Of a DNA stretch of 64,000 nt, positions 43,178 to 54,802 are shown piece by piece (the first letter of the stretch is position 1; the number at the start of each line of letters is the position of its first letter). The notes beneath the pieces are model-generated. The model made no database searches and was not told the DNA's origin. It saw nothing but the letters and a program-made list of their open reading frames with translations. This DNA comes from Pomphorhynchus laevis (taxonomy: Eukaryota > Acanthocephala > Palaeacanthocephala > Echinorhynchida > Pomphorhynchidae): positions 1-64,000 of the forward strand of contig WNNJ02001679.1 of assembly GCA_012934845.2 (NCBI GenBank), given 5' to 3'. The translations under genes were made by a program, and so were the position numbers.

Positions 43178-43248
<71 letters not shown>
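43178..43248. repeat. (AT)n microsatellite
   Basis: AT run equivalent to 7747-7838 but about 20 bp shorter, so it changed length since the duplication. Confidence 0.97.
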
Positions 43249-43251
<3 letters not shown>

Positions 43252-44048
43252 AAAAGCATTGGACTCAAAACGCAGCCTTGTGGTACACCACAGGTGATTG
43301 CTGACCACTTAGATTTACAACCTTTGATGCGCACGGCAAAGTAACGATCAGTTAGGAATGACTGAATCCAAGTTTTAACGCAACCGTCAATCCTACATAG
43401 CGATAGTTGATTGATAAGAATACGGTGTACGACCCTATCAAAAGCCTTTGATAAATCCAAGAAGAGCGTGTTCACTCCCGTTACTGCTTGAACCGCATTC
43501 GACCAACTATTCCGGGAGAATACAAGGTTAGTTACTGTAGAACGGTGAGGTCTGAAACCGTGATGGGCATCGTTGAGGTTGTTATTGTATTCTAGATATG
43601 AACTTACTTTACGAAGCAGAATCTTTTCCATTACTTTGCACGCAATAGAAGTTAGACTTATGGGATGATAATTGTTAGTCTGATTGCGATCACCCTTTTT
43701 GAATACAGGGCAGATTATAGATCTTTTCCAGTCATCCGGTAAACTTCCAGAGTATAGAGAACTCTGGAATATAGCACATAGCGGACTTGTCAACACTGTA
43801 GCCAGCTCGCGGAAAAGTATAGATGGAAGGCCATCCGGTCCGGAAACGCGAGTACGTGGAAGCTTGAGTAGCTCTGTACGGACGTCCTCTTCGCTAATAA
43901 ATATGTCATTAAGACATGATCGAATGAATCTGGGAGTGTAATGGGACAAATAGTCGTAATCCAACTTCGCTTCTTGAATTGCAAAATGATCGGAAAAGAG
44001 CTCTGCAACTTCGATAGGGTCAACAATTAAATCACCCGCGTTGTTCAC
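43249..44048 (-). pseudogene. CR1 reverse transcriptase, palm part, copy 2
   Basis: The longest intact RT frame of the three copies: GDLIVDPIEVAELFS, RVSGPDGLPSILFRELA, NYHPISLTSIACKVMEKILL, motif A FLDLSKAFDRVVH and motif B GVPQGCVLSPMLFN. It runs into the AT microsatellite at its end. The equivalent of the C missing in copies 1 and 3 is present (ctgtacggacg near 43878). Confidence 0.85.
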
Positions 44049-44371
44049 AATGCTGTAAAATTTATCTGACGCAGTATTACGGCGCAGTAGTGATTGAACA
44101 ACTGCTTAGGGTTCGAGGATGCAGCCTGACATATGTTAGAAATGAAATTCTTCCTCTTTAGTCTCTTAATATAAGTTACCTTGTTTCTCAATAAACGGTA
44201 TTTATCAAAGGATAGTCTACCATCTCTGTACGCAGAAAATGAGATATCCCGTGATCTGATTGCATGTTTAATTTTCGAGTCAAACCAAATTGGAATACGG
44301 ATGCTCGTTTTCTTATGTTAAATTGGTGAGAAGAATGTCAATAACTCAATCAGAGTACGTTTGAGATGGTT

Positions 44372-45303
44372 CTATGCAGGGTTAGTACAAATGATAAAAG
44401 GATTGGGCCATGCTACCGTACTGAGTATACGTTCCATACTGAGAAAGTTAGCCTTCATTGGATTGACTTGTGGAACTGTTTTGATTGAACGAGGGCATCT
44501 GAACGAAACTACAATATCAATCACACGATGGTCACTAGAACTGATTGGTTGATCATGATTAATCCGGTCAATGATAGAGGCATCAACCGATAGGCATAAA
44601 TCAAGTAGAGACGCACTATGTCCACGAGCGCGTGTGAATTCGTGAATTAGCTGATTAAGGTTCAAGTCATTAATAGCGTCGAGAAGATTTGCTGATTCAG
44701 GGTCACAACCAGGTAGAGGCAGGAAGTTTATCCAGTCAATGTGGGGCATATTGAAATCACCAAGAACTATCGCCGATGACTTAGTTCTTAAATGTTTTCG
44801 CAATGAGTTACAGATAGACACTGTGGATGAACGAGGTGATCGATAGAATAAGCCCACAATAAAATGATTATCTGTCGCTGTTAGTTTGACCCAAATGTAC
44901 TCATTTAGGGACACCTCGTCAGCGCATGCATCGATTAGTCTTACCGACAAAGAATCTCGCCCGAAGATGATGACTCTACCACCTCTTAAAGATAACCGAT
45001 CCATACGAACAAGAGAGTATCCATCTAGACTAATTTCATCATCAAATATTTGTGGATTAAGCCAGGTTTCCGTGAGTGCTACAATATCTGCATTTTTTGC
45101 TTGACAACAAAGGAAAGTTCGGATAACTTAGTTGATATACTAAGTATATTTGTATATAAGAGACGCAAGTTAGGTACATGGTAGTCTTGTTGATCACAAA
45201 TAGGTGTGTTGCGAGATTGAAAATCTTCCGAATGACGGCGATCACGAAAATGGAGTGAACTCGTCATTATTGTTGGTCCGATAGCTAGTTTAATGCGGCG
45301 CAA
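44372..45303 (-). pseudogene. CR1 endonuclease domain, copy 2
   Basis: One continuous frame at 44372-45004 includes MDRLSLRGGRVIIFGRDSLS, IVLGDFNMPHIDWINFLPLP and SSDHRVIDIVV. The catalytic GDFN and SDH are kept, unlike copies 1 and 3. A TGG-to-TAG change ends it at CTNPA, before the RT. Confidence 0.8.
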
Positions 45304-46294
45304 CGCAAGGTGACAGGGTCTACTTGCTGCGCAAGAACAAGAGGCGTCCAGTGCACCCGAACACGCCGTCGCATTACCATAAAATTTTGAATAGTCAGGT
45401 TTGTTTCGCCTGCTACAGTCCGCCTATGAAGTTCTTGTTTTGCAGCTTTGAGTTTCTCTCTATCTAGAGGATCGAGGTCCCGTAAAAATCTAATACCGGA
45501 TCCACGCAGACGGTATGCGTGTCTGAAGTGTAATTTAGCTGACTCACGAGTATATAATATCACCTTAAGCAAACGAGGTTTCAAGCTACCCGGTACACTC
45601 TTTCCAAGACGAAATAGCGATAAAACCCTCAAAGAGCTCACTTCATTGTCATCGCAACCCGATAAAACCAATGACAAAATGGAACGAACCTTATCGAGAT
45701 CGTCATTCATGCGATACTGACAATTAACAGATGATGACTTCTCAACATTCGCTACAATAACTGCTCGATCTCGACCACTGTTTGTGCCCATATTTGAGCG
45801 AACTTCGCGATAACCAGCTGAGGAATTATTTGGCTTTGCAGCTCGAGGGAGAATATTTGCCCGGTTTAGGTTGATTGAATCGACATTTAAACGTAACTTT
45901 GGAATAGACTGTTCCAACTCACAGTTGGAGTGATAATCCTACGACCGAGCACTCAGACAAATTGTTAGTTGGTGAAGACTCGTTAAGATTGTTCGTTGAT
46001 GAGTACTCGCGGGAATTATGTGCTGGTAGGGAATCGTGAACATCATTTGTTGATGAAGACATGCTGGAGAATCCTGGAGAAACTGGCAATTGAGAGTTAA
46101 CGTTGGAACTGTCTACGTTTATGCAGCTTGTTAGGTCTAAGATGTCTGAGTTGATACGTTGAAAAGGAGTAGTTGCAGGTGACACATCTGCAACTTACTC
46201 GAGTCTTAAGCTCATTGAATAGCTTGGCTGAACAATAACCACAGATGAAATCGGCATTGTTGAACTTTTTGATGAAGCTATCGGTCGCTGACAC
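45285..46294 (-). pseudogene. CR1 ORF1, copy 2, broken
   Basis: Same protein as 9873-10961 but split by an extra T near 45939 and by a deletion of about 48 bp near 46190. The deletion removed the stretch between two atctgca repeats, one of which remains, so it probably arose by slippage. The PHD-like N-terminus and basic C-terminus remain in different frames. Confidence 0.8.
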
Positions 46295-46592
46295 ACATGT
46301 CCAAATGTCGCAATCCGTGTTGGATCACTTAATTTGGTGGGATTTATAAGACTCCTGAGTAGTCTGAACATTTCTATATCCAGTCGTTCTATTGAGCTGC
46401 TTCCGCTTTTTTCCAGTCATATCGGCGAATTTGCAGTGTCTTGACATCAAGACAGTTTTTACTCCTTTGAAAATAAAATTTTACAAGAAAATCATAATTT
46501 CACCCTTAATAATAAGGGTGGAAACGGGAAATGTAGGACTGGGTCAGCAGCTGATTAGACTGGACCAGGCTGATTAGTAGCGTTCTACTGTA

Positions 46593-48203
46593 TCAATAAT
46601 AGGAACAACACCTGTGAGGATAATTTGTGCCACAACCAGAAGAATTTTAGCTCACAGATGCAATAATGTTAAATGATTTTATTGTTACATTTTATTTTTT
46701 TTGTATTTTGTTTTTCCTTTGTTTTAAATTTTGAGTATTTTATATAAATATCAAACTTAATGCTTTTGTGTTTAAATAAACTGTTTCTAATTTTCCTGAA
46801 GATGATAGCATGAACAATCAAAATATTGTGTGTATTATGGAATTAAACTTATTTCTTCGTTGTTGTAAATTTACAAAACATACTGACATCATAATACATG
46901 TCAGATCGACTGAATGCATTGCTGTTATCGCTGAATGTCTTCATCGAATCACGAATTAGTGATGATTAAATATTTGTAAATGAACATTTATTGCTAAATT
47001 TTATATTCTGATTACTAACGTAATCTTGACTAAAGCGACAATTGAAAATTTTATTTAGATATGGTATTAATGACAAAATAAATCTGTCATTTGTTAATAA
47101 CAAAACTGTCGATGTAATACGACAATAATCTTAACAAGTCGAAAATAAATAATTAATTTTTAAGAATAAACAATGTTTTACTTTATTAGATCAATATACC
47201 TGATAGTTATATTCTACGTAAATTATCATGCATTAATTTTATCGATTTTTAGGAATCGCCAATTATGCGCTATCATTATTATCACCTACAGAGTCGTCTT
47301 CATCCAACCATTCCCGTAATTGTTAATTTGTTTTTATTTACAAAGCGAAAATACGTTTTGAAATTAAATTAACTTTAACAATTAATTAATTGATCAATCA
47401 ATTAATTAACTTTAATTAATTTTAACAACTTATTTTTCAAAAGTTGCTTTATATAGAGCAACTTCTGAATTATCGTTAATACGATAAAAGTAATGCTAAG
47501 AAACGTCACGTTACTTTATAAATAAATATGCTATTAGTAATTTAAAATGATGATATAATTTTTAAAAACAATTCTAATTTAGAAAAAATATGTTTTTACT
47601 AAATTACACTTTTACTAAATTCATAGATTTGTTTTAGCGATATATTTATTTATAACACCAGCCCAGCAACACACAATCATTACAAGTTAAATTGTGTTGA
47701 TTACATAACGGTTATATATTACATAAGGGTTATATATATTGATTTATAAAGATTATAAATTGTTTTGGTTATTAATATTTACAAATTATACTTAAAATAC
47801 TAATCTATTTAGTATAGATACGTTATTAATTTGCTCAGTAGTTTTAATAAATTCATAAGATTTAGCAATAGATTTATTGATAACAGCGACCTAGCAATAC
47901 ACAAGTCTTAAACGTTAATACTCGCCAAATTAAAATTGTTTACGCAAATGCATCCATTTTGTCACCTATCATCTAAATAAATTGGAATTAAAAACCGAAA
48001 TATGACTAATCAGTCAACGCATTGAAAAGAATCAGATCGTTTTCAAGTGCTAATCAGATTGTTTCAACAGTCTAATCCGATCGTTTTCAACTGCACGTTA
48101 CATAAATTTTTATCATTCAATTAGTAATAAATTTTTACAACCTTTAAAACCTGGTAATCTGAAACAAAATTATGTAAAACAAAATCAAAATAAATTTTAA
48201 AAA
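46593..48203. other. AT-rich spacer, unit 2
   Basis: Counterpart of 11229-12842 with scattered substitutions. No gene seen. Confidence 0.5.
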
Positions 48204-50132
48204 ATTAAATTTAATATAATTTTTTATATACCAAAAAAATTTCTACGTCATTTATATATTAGAACTGGTATAGTTAAAATCATTAGGTAAAAGTTAAAAT
48301 CATTAAGTATTTCAAATATCTACTGTATAATGATTATATATGACGATGCAGTATAAAACTGATGGTCAGTTAATAATTGGGAGTAAAGAATATAATAATT
48401 ATTGATTATATCGATAATCAAACGAGCTTTGAGAATAAACTCTTATTGTATTTAAAACCACAGTGTAAAATGAATAAAAACGATAAATATATTATTACAG
48501 ATACCATTTATATAAATAAAATTTAAAATATTTTAATATTTAATAATTTTAAAATATACAAATGTTAAATGCAAATTTTGAGTAAAAATCGAATCATCAA
48601 CAATTCTGCCAAACGTAACAGTAAAAGTCAAGTCGACGCCTAGATATATGTAAATATTAACAACTCCGTGGTGCGTTTAACGATAATCTTTTCATCAGTT
48701 TATCAAATTTTGTTATCAAATAAAAGTTCAGTTTTGGATAAAATAATATAATTAGTATGATATTATTATTAATTATTATTAATAATAATATTATCGTATT
48801 CTTTGCGATGAGTTATTGTCAAATTTACCTGGAAAGTATTTAATATAAAAATTTGCATATAATTACAAAAGTCCGATTTTCTATAGGTATATGATGTCCA
48901 GCAAATATTAAGTCTATCGCATGATAACGTCAAAGTTATGAAAATAATTGTTTGTTGAACACCCCATATGGGAACCGAAGTTAACCACCCCGTTTTACTT
49001 CGGTTTTCCCATCGAAGATATTCAATACTAAATTGTTAAAAGCCATTATTTTATTATATCTTAAAGTGTACCGACAAAGATATCTCTTCGCGAACACAAA
49101 CGACTATTGCATTCTCTGTTACGCAATCCATTAAATTTCTTTTGCCGATTATATTTTTTCGTTTGCAAAAACAAACACCAACTATGACCAATTTTAAGAT
49201 GATTAAGCTAGAGTTAAAGTTAGACAACTGATTAAATCCTTATTGTTATTTAATATTTTAAATGTTTTCAAATAATATTTCTGGATTTGTGCCATTTTGA
49301 AAAATACAATATATAACTTCAATCATACAGAAATAATTCTTTTTATAACGAGACACAGACAGAGTCAACGGCTCAGAGTTGGAAAAGCATCTTAGGATAG
49401 TTGAAGTTTTTAATTCTTAATATTCATATTAACAAAACTTAAAAATTAAATTAAGTTTTAAAAATTAAAGATTAATATTTCCGAAAATCATAGAAAAATT
49501 TTAAAAATTTTAAAACAAATGTATCTTAAGCCACCTTTTAAAATATTAAAAATTTTCATGTAAAACATTTTTATTTGACATAAATTCTTTGAAAATCAAA
49601 AATGCCGATGTTTTGTTCAAATTGAAAATTTTTTATAAAAATAAAAATTCTTTATTTTAAGAAGCCAATGCCACAAATGCACATTCGGATACCGAACTTA
49701 ACAACAAAGATATTACTGGAGGTAATATTATTTTTAATAAAATAACAAAATGTAGTAAATATTTTATGTTATTTAAATTTTTTTTATAATTTACAAATAT
49801 TAAATTTCATTGGTTTTATGTTAAAATTTAAACGCCGACAATAAATCAAATGAATGAATCAAATAAAGTTTCAATAAAATATTTTTATCTTGCGAAATGT
49901 GTGATAATTGTATTTTTCATTAGCGAGTACATCAGTCAATACAGAACCGTCCCATGTTTTAGAGCCAACTCAAGCTGATCCTGATCGTAAGATTTGTTAT
50001 GAATTTATTAAGACGATTAATTATTTAATCATTTAATATTTTATTAAGTAATTAAAATGTACCAAATTTATTTTCTTTTGTCGCTCATCAAGAAACAATA
50101 ATCAATGCGTAATTTTGCATCTAAAAAGACGA
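48204..50132. repeat. Leading module R, second copy within unit 2
   Basis: Matches 1-1929 and 35579-37361 in direct orientation, and matches 12843-14659 apart from the stretch of about 107 bp missing there. It holds the 60-nt and 63-nt exons of the gene copy that continues to the transmembrane exon at 50772. Confidence 0.9.
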
Positions 50133-50923
50133 TACTCTATTTTAGCGTTGCGAGCAAGTATAATTACTTCGATTAGGTTTTAATTAAAACATTGTGCTTT
50201 ATGCTAATAAACATTTTACTCAAAACCTTTATTAATTCAGTTTTTAAATATCTAGTTTGTCGAATGTGTTTCGCTAAAACATTCGCACTATCTTAATTGC
50301 TTATTGTATACGCTAATTGTCATCGCTATTTTCAGCAACCATTATTTATTGTTTCATATTATACACTTGCTATTTGTAGAGCATATTTAATTTATCAATG
50401 CCATATTAGAGACATATTAGATTTATTAAAGTGCCATCTTAAATTGTTTTATCCCATATATATTGAGGTGTAATATTAAATTTATTAATAACATATATTT
50501 TAGTGCTATATATTTATTTTATTAATTTATTAATTTATTACAAAATTAATAAATTTGCTATTATTTTTTTCAAAATTTATAAATTTAATAAATTAAATAA
50601 ATTAATGCAAATGTTTTAATTATTTTATTGCTTAAAATCGTATTCATTTTTACACTTTGATTTTTTATCAATATGATAAAAAGTCGTATTAACATTTTGT
50701 TATTTCTAATTAACATTTTTAGTGATTATTGCACCAGCTAAATATAAACATATAAAAACATATTGATTTAGGAGTATCCGGAAGTGTTATTGCAGTCATC
50801 GTCACAATAATTGCTATTCTCGCAATAATGGTATCAACTATGTTAGCTGTATGTTTTTCGTTTTCCGTCAAATGTAAAAATTCGATTTGTAAAAATATAT
50901 ATTATTTATTAAATATTAAATAA
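49662..50923 (+). CDS. Exon-cassette gene, copy 4, membrane-anchored C-terminus
   Basis: Exons: a 49662-49721, b 49924-49986, micro-exon 50146-50157 (12 nt), terminal exon 50772-50923. All junctions are phase 1. The last exon reads RVSGSVIAVIVTI, then IAILAIMVSTMLA, a continuous helix of about 22 hydrophobic residues. It is followed by a short tail with three cysteines and several lysines, and TAA at 50921-50923. The predicted topology is an extracellular Ser/Thr/Asn-rich segment, one helix and a basic cytoplasmic tail. A consensus donor (gtatgt) at 50849 could instead splice out of this exon after the helix, so the tail is uncertain. The family is unknown; it resembles flatworm micro-exon genes in architecture only. 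Confidence 0.58.
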
Positions 50924-51029
50924 AATATTTATAAGATATTTATTAAAATATTATTTATTATTTATATTATAAATTAAATATTATAATACAATAATATAAT
51001 ATTATTAAATATATTATACTACTTTGTAT
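50924..51029. other. AT-rich 3' flank of gene copy 4
   Basis: Almost only A and T. It probably includes the 3' UTR of the membrane-anchored gene. No other feature. Confidence 0.4.
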
Positions 51030-51235
51030 TAGAATAAGATACTATATAATCAAATTTAATCAAAGGAAATACATCCTTAACACATATTTGGCCCCGCTGA
51101 TGGGTAGAGGAGTTAGGGGCCGAGACCTGATAGCATAGCAGTTCCTCCTGATGACCTCTAATTCTTATTCTGATACATAGTTTGTTATATATTAGTCAAT
51201 TCATAAAAAATTGATTTTTATTTTAAATTTCAGTT
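51030..51235 (+). repeat. Second SINE family, plus copy
   Basis: The core ggggccgagacctgatag has a box-B-like ggnccganacc pattern, preceded by a box-A-like tggccccgctgatgg. Related copies are at 52085-52312, 52695-52875 and 60500-60660, all inverted. Ends share ttgtattagaataa on one side and gttatttattag on the other. A tRNA-derived SINE is the likeliest reading. Confidence 0.5.
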
Positions 51236-51589
51236 TATAATTCATCTTGATATAAATTATATAAAATCTTATAACAATTATTAATTTTATTATTTAATTA
51301 TTACTTTTTGATTTAGCATTATTATGTTTTGTTTATTTTATAATTATATTAAATACGTAGACTCAGTTAGCTGATTTGATTATTTGAAACTTTCTAGATT
51401 ATCTTTAAGTGGTTGTCCTTGATTCCTGTTGACGGTATATTAATTCTATAACTTTATTTTACCTGTAATTTTCATAATGTTACCATTTGTAAGGTTACTG
51501 TTAAATAATAAAATAATGTTGGCATCTTTATCATTTGCCTTTTTAACATATATTTGACCTCAAATATTTTAAAATAGCGAATGTTTTTG

Positions 51590-51950
51590 AAACCACTTTA
51601 GTTAAGAACAATTAATCTATCAAATTTAGAGAACGATGTCAAGGTAATGCCTACCAGATAAGTTGTTTTTGATGTAACAAAATCCGTTAAGTTTTAACCG
51701 TTACTCATCCGGTTGATGCAATCCTCCGGTTGATGCAATCCTCCGGTTGATGCAATCCTCCGGTTGATGCAATCCTCCGGTTGATGCAATCCTCCGGTTG
51801 ATGCAATCCTCCGGTTGGTCAGTTTCGATTCTAGCTTAGTTAGATTAAGAACAATTTATCTATCAAATTTTGAGAACGATATCTCTGTAATCCCTTTAAA
51901 TAAGTTGTTTTTGATGTAACAAAATCTGCTAGGTTTGAACGTTGATCGTC
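51590..51950. repeat. Tandem duplication of about 245 bp around a minisatellite
   Basis: The block beginning taagaacaattaatctatc (about 51602) recurs as taagaacaatttatctatc (about 51846) with moderate divergence, including ttgtttttgatgtaacaaaa in both. The minisatellite lies between the two. Confidence 0.7.
51709..51817. repeat. 17-bp minisatellite
   Basis: Six perfect copies of ccggttgatgcaatcct plus a partial one (ccggttg). It is far more GC-rich than its surroundings. Perfect identity implies recent expansion, and length is likely to vary between individuals. Confidence 0.97.
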
Positions 51951-52084
51951 ATAATTGTTATTTAAAATTCTACATAATATATATCAAGTTAATAATCATG
52001 ATGAACTGCTAAGTTATCATGTTTATCAGGTCTATTCTTATAAATAATAAATAATTGTTATATAATATTCTATATAATTGATAT

Positions 52085-52312
52085 AATGTTGAAATTTAAA
52101 ATTGAAATTTAAAATAAAGGTCAATTTTTATGAATTGTCTAATAAATAACAGACGTTATGTCAGATAAGAATTAAAGTCATCAGGAGGAACTGCTATGTT
52201 ATCAGGTTTTGGCCCCTGTTACTAGACCCAACATAGCAGCGTGGCCAAATAAATGCCAATGATGTATTTCCTCTGACAAAATTTGATTATTCTAATACAA
52301 AGCATATTGTTT
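52085..52312 (-). repeat. Second SINE family, minus copy
   Basis: Inverted relative to 51030-51235, so the two copies and the 850 bp between them form a large potential hairpin. Confidence 0.55.
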
Positions 52313-52694
52313 ATTATCCATATTTTTTTGCTTAATAGTTTAAATTTTTATAATATTTTCCGATTTGTATATTGTAAATTTAATATTTTAATACTATTTT
52401 GTTGATGTATAATTCTGCATTATAAGAAAAAGAAAAAATAATTAAATTTGCTTACAAAAGAACAGAAAAATAGTAGTCTTATCAATAATACAGTTTCAGT
52501 ATTTCTGACAGAAATTATATTACCGTGAAAACAAAGTCCACAGATCGATACAGTGTACAGTGTGTAGATTTAACTTCAAATCAGATCAGCTAACTGAGTC
52601 AACGTATTTTTTACTATATAAATAAAAATAAAAATAAAAAATAAATAATTATATAAGATTTTATTCAACTTATTTTATTTATTTCAAGTTAAAA

Positions 52695-52875
52695 TAAATA
52701 CTAAAAATTTAAAATAAAAGTCAATTTTTATGAGTTGACTAATAAATAACAGACAATGTATCAGAATAAGGAATAGTGGTAACCAGAAAGAACTGCTATG
52801 TTATCGAGTTTCGATTTCTATTCCTCAACCCAACACAACAGCGGACCAAATACATGGCAATGATATAACATATTA
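52695..52875 (-). repeat. Second SINE family, diverged minus copy
   Basis: Contains aactgctatgttatc, acaatgtatcagaataagg and caacagcggaccaaat, diverged from the copy at 52085. Confidence 0.5.
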
Positions 52876-53210
52876 TAATATCATATATTTGGCTATATTA
52901 ACCGATATTATATATTTGAATATATAATTATAAAATTATTATAATAATACAATGCTTTAATAATTAATTATACAATATTTATTATTTTTATACTATAATT
53001 TTTGATAATTTAATTTTTTTATTAATATTATTTATTATACACCAAAAGGTTCCCGCAAATGGGCCATTATATGTACATCATATAATGGCCCATTAATATT
53101 AAAAATATATGTATATTATACATTAATATTATATGTATATTATACATTAATATTATATGTATAATATTAATATAATTTATAGAATGAACAATTGCATACA
53201 CGAGCGAGTA

Positions 53211-53620
53211 TCATCATTTGGTCGGCTTCATCAATTATCCTCGTGTGAATTCTTTAATCCTAGATGCAGCACTGTACACTACAATCAGCGTAGGTGGACC
53301 TCATCAGCAGTGAGCCTACGCCTACCTTTCGTGTTTCGGTCCTTAAAGATCGTAGTGATATCTCCGTCTTTTTGTTACAAAAGACGGAAACAACGTACAG
53401 TTTGCACAAGTGGAAATGTTTTCCTTACAAACTGTATCGTTTGTTTTTACAGAAAGGCAGCAGAGGAAAATTTCAGCAGATCATTAAAGGACCGAAACAC
53501 GAAAGGTAGGCGTAGGCTCACTGCTGATGAGGTCCACCTACGCTGATTGTACTGTACAGTGTCGCATCTAGGATTGAAGAATTCACACGAGGATAATTTA
53601 TGAAGCCGACCAAATGATGA
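53211..53620. repeat. 410-bp palindrome with 134-bp arms
   Basis: Arms 53211-53344 and 53487-53620 are near-perfect inverse copies (tcatcatttggtcggcttca at one end, its inverse at the other). The 142-bp centre holds a second small inverted repeat around tacaaaagacgg. The whole is a head-to-head arrangement of the repeat found once at 26556-26830. Confidence 0.9.
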
Positions 53621-53775
53621 ATATAATTTATAATAATTTATTTTTACAGCATATAAAAAATATTAATTACATAATTTACCCTATTGTATATACTAGCGTA
53701 TATATTAGCTAATATAAATCTCGATAATTATATTAGTATAATAATATAATAATATAATTTTATTAGCGTATAATA

Positions 53776-53913
53776 ATGGCCGACAACTCTCCAGAATACT
53801 CAAATCAGTCATTTAATATTCTAGAAACTTGTGGTTTTCACATAGTTTTGCTGAAACACGGAATCCGATTTTTTGGTGATTTAATCAAATTCTATTGTCA
53901 TAGATTAATTTAA
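53776..53913 (+). CDS. Small ORF, 45 codons, unknown
   Basis: Starts taataATGG and reads MADNSPEYSNQSFNILETCG, then FHIVLLKHGIRFFGDL, to TAA. It is the only ATG frame of note in 53.6-54.7 kb and lies in single-copy sequence. It could be a chance frame or a first exon. No family recognised. Confidence 0.2.
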   Translation: MADNSPEYSNQSFNILETCGFHIVLLKHGIRFFGDLIKFYCHRLI

Positions 53914-54802
53914 TTTTATCATTTGCAAATTGGCTTCAAGACAATTTAGTAGATACCTCGTATTTCCTAAAGTAAGCGTAGACTTTGTTCAAGTAGGCTT
54001 GATCAAAATACACAAAACTCGTATTTATATAGCTAGAAGCAACTATAGAGTAAAGAACTCTGCCAGCACGGACATTGTATGCTAACTAAATTAAGTTACC
54101 ACCGCATATATTAATCAACACAAATTAATTGCGTCACCTAATAAAAATATAGTGTTGAATCCCAGCTTTAAAAACACATCTATAGTTACGATATAGAACT
54201 CTTACAAAGAAAATTATCTTCGCATTTGCACATTCCCGTCAACGTGCCTTCGAACAACTTTTTTTTGCCGGCTTCTGCAATAAAAACTGAAATCTGTGTG
54301 ATTTAAATCCAGTTATGGATTAACATCCATTTTAAACCAACCCTTTGTTTAGCCAGCATAGACACTTGAACTTGTAGCTAATGTAATACAATTGTCTATA
54401 TGCGATTAAACAGATCAAGGGTTGTATTGACAACAATTATCTAGATGATAATTTTACTTCCAAATTATTGATACACCGTTTAAGTGATCGACTCAATAAT
54501 ATTTTGGCATATTTTGGCTAGGGAACTTTATTGTAGAAACAAACATAATAATTTAAGACTAAACTCAAAGTGGGTTAACTTTAAAAGGCAAGCATTTTAA
54601 ATTCAAATTGTCTTAAATTTAAATTCCAATAAAACTGCCTTTAAAAAACTAAGAAACGGTGTGTGAAGGAGTATTTAAAACAACAGAACATCACTAATTC
54701 TCTTTAGTTGATTTGGAATTTTCAAATTAAAAACGTTTATCGAATTTTGTTCGTTGTATTATATAAATTAAGCTATTATTTTAATTGAAATTATATTTTT
54801 AG
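53914..54802. other. Single-copy AT-rich DNA, no gene seen
   Basis: Moderately AT-rich, without long frames or repeats shared with the rest of the window. It may be an intron upstream of the exon at 54803. Confidence 0.4.

Larger units (their letters stand above)
41361..46436 (-). mobile_element. CR1-clade LINE, copy 2, with nested SINE cluster
   Basis: At the same site as copy 1 within the second unit. The endonuclease is better preserved (GDFN kept, EN frame joined), while ORF1 is more damaged. It differs from copy 1 by about 2% across ORF1 and EN but hardly at all in the 3' part, which points to gene conversion of copy 1. Confidence 0.8.
41129..46590. mobile_element. pogo/Tigger-like TIR element split by CR1 (unit 2 copy)
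   Basis: Same TIR element with the same CR1 inside, flanked by TA at 41127-41128 and 46591-46592. Its presence at the equivalent place in both units shows that the MITE and CR1 insertions came before the segmental duplication. Confidence 0.65.
35579..50440. repeat. Segmental duplication unit 2
   Basis: This is the second copy of the unit of about 15 kb. It begins at the base equivalent to position 150 of unit 1 and runs without interruption to 50440. It holds the same nested set: exon cassettes, TIR element, CR1 with SINEs, and the second copy of the leading module. The sequence just before it (about 35518-35578) is itself a stray piece of the unit, equivalent to about 588-648, so the left junction is rearranged. 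Confidence 0.93.

Noticed and set aside
53489-53535. Possible type II hammerhead: GGACC-GAAA ... CTGATGA-GGTCC, also at 53296-53342 and 26641-26687
   Set aside because: The two conserved strands and a 5-bp helix II are present in the permuted order, but the 26 nt between them cannot form helices I and III around a cleavage triplet. A GCGTAGG/CCTACGC hairpin competes. At most a decayed or chance motif.
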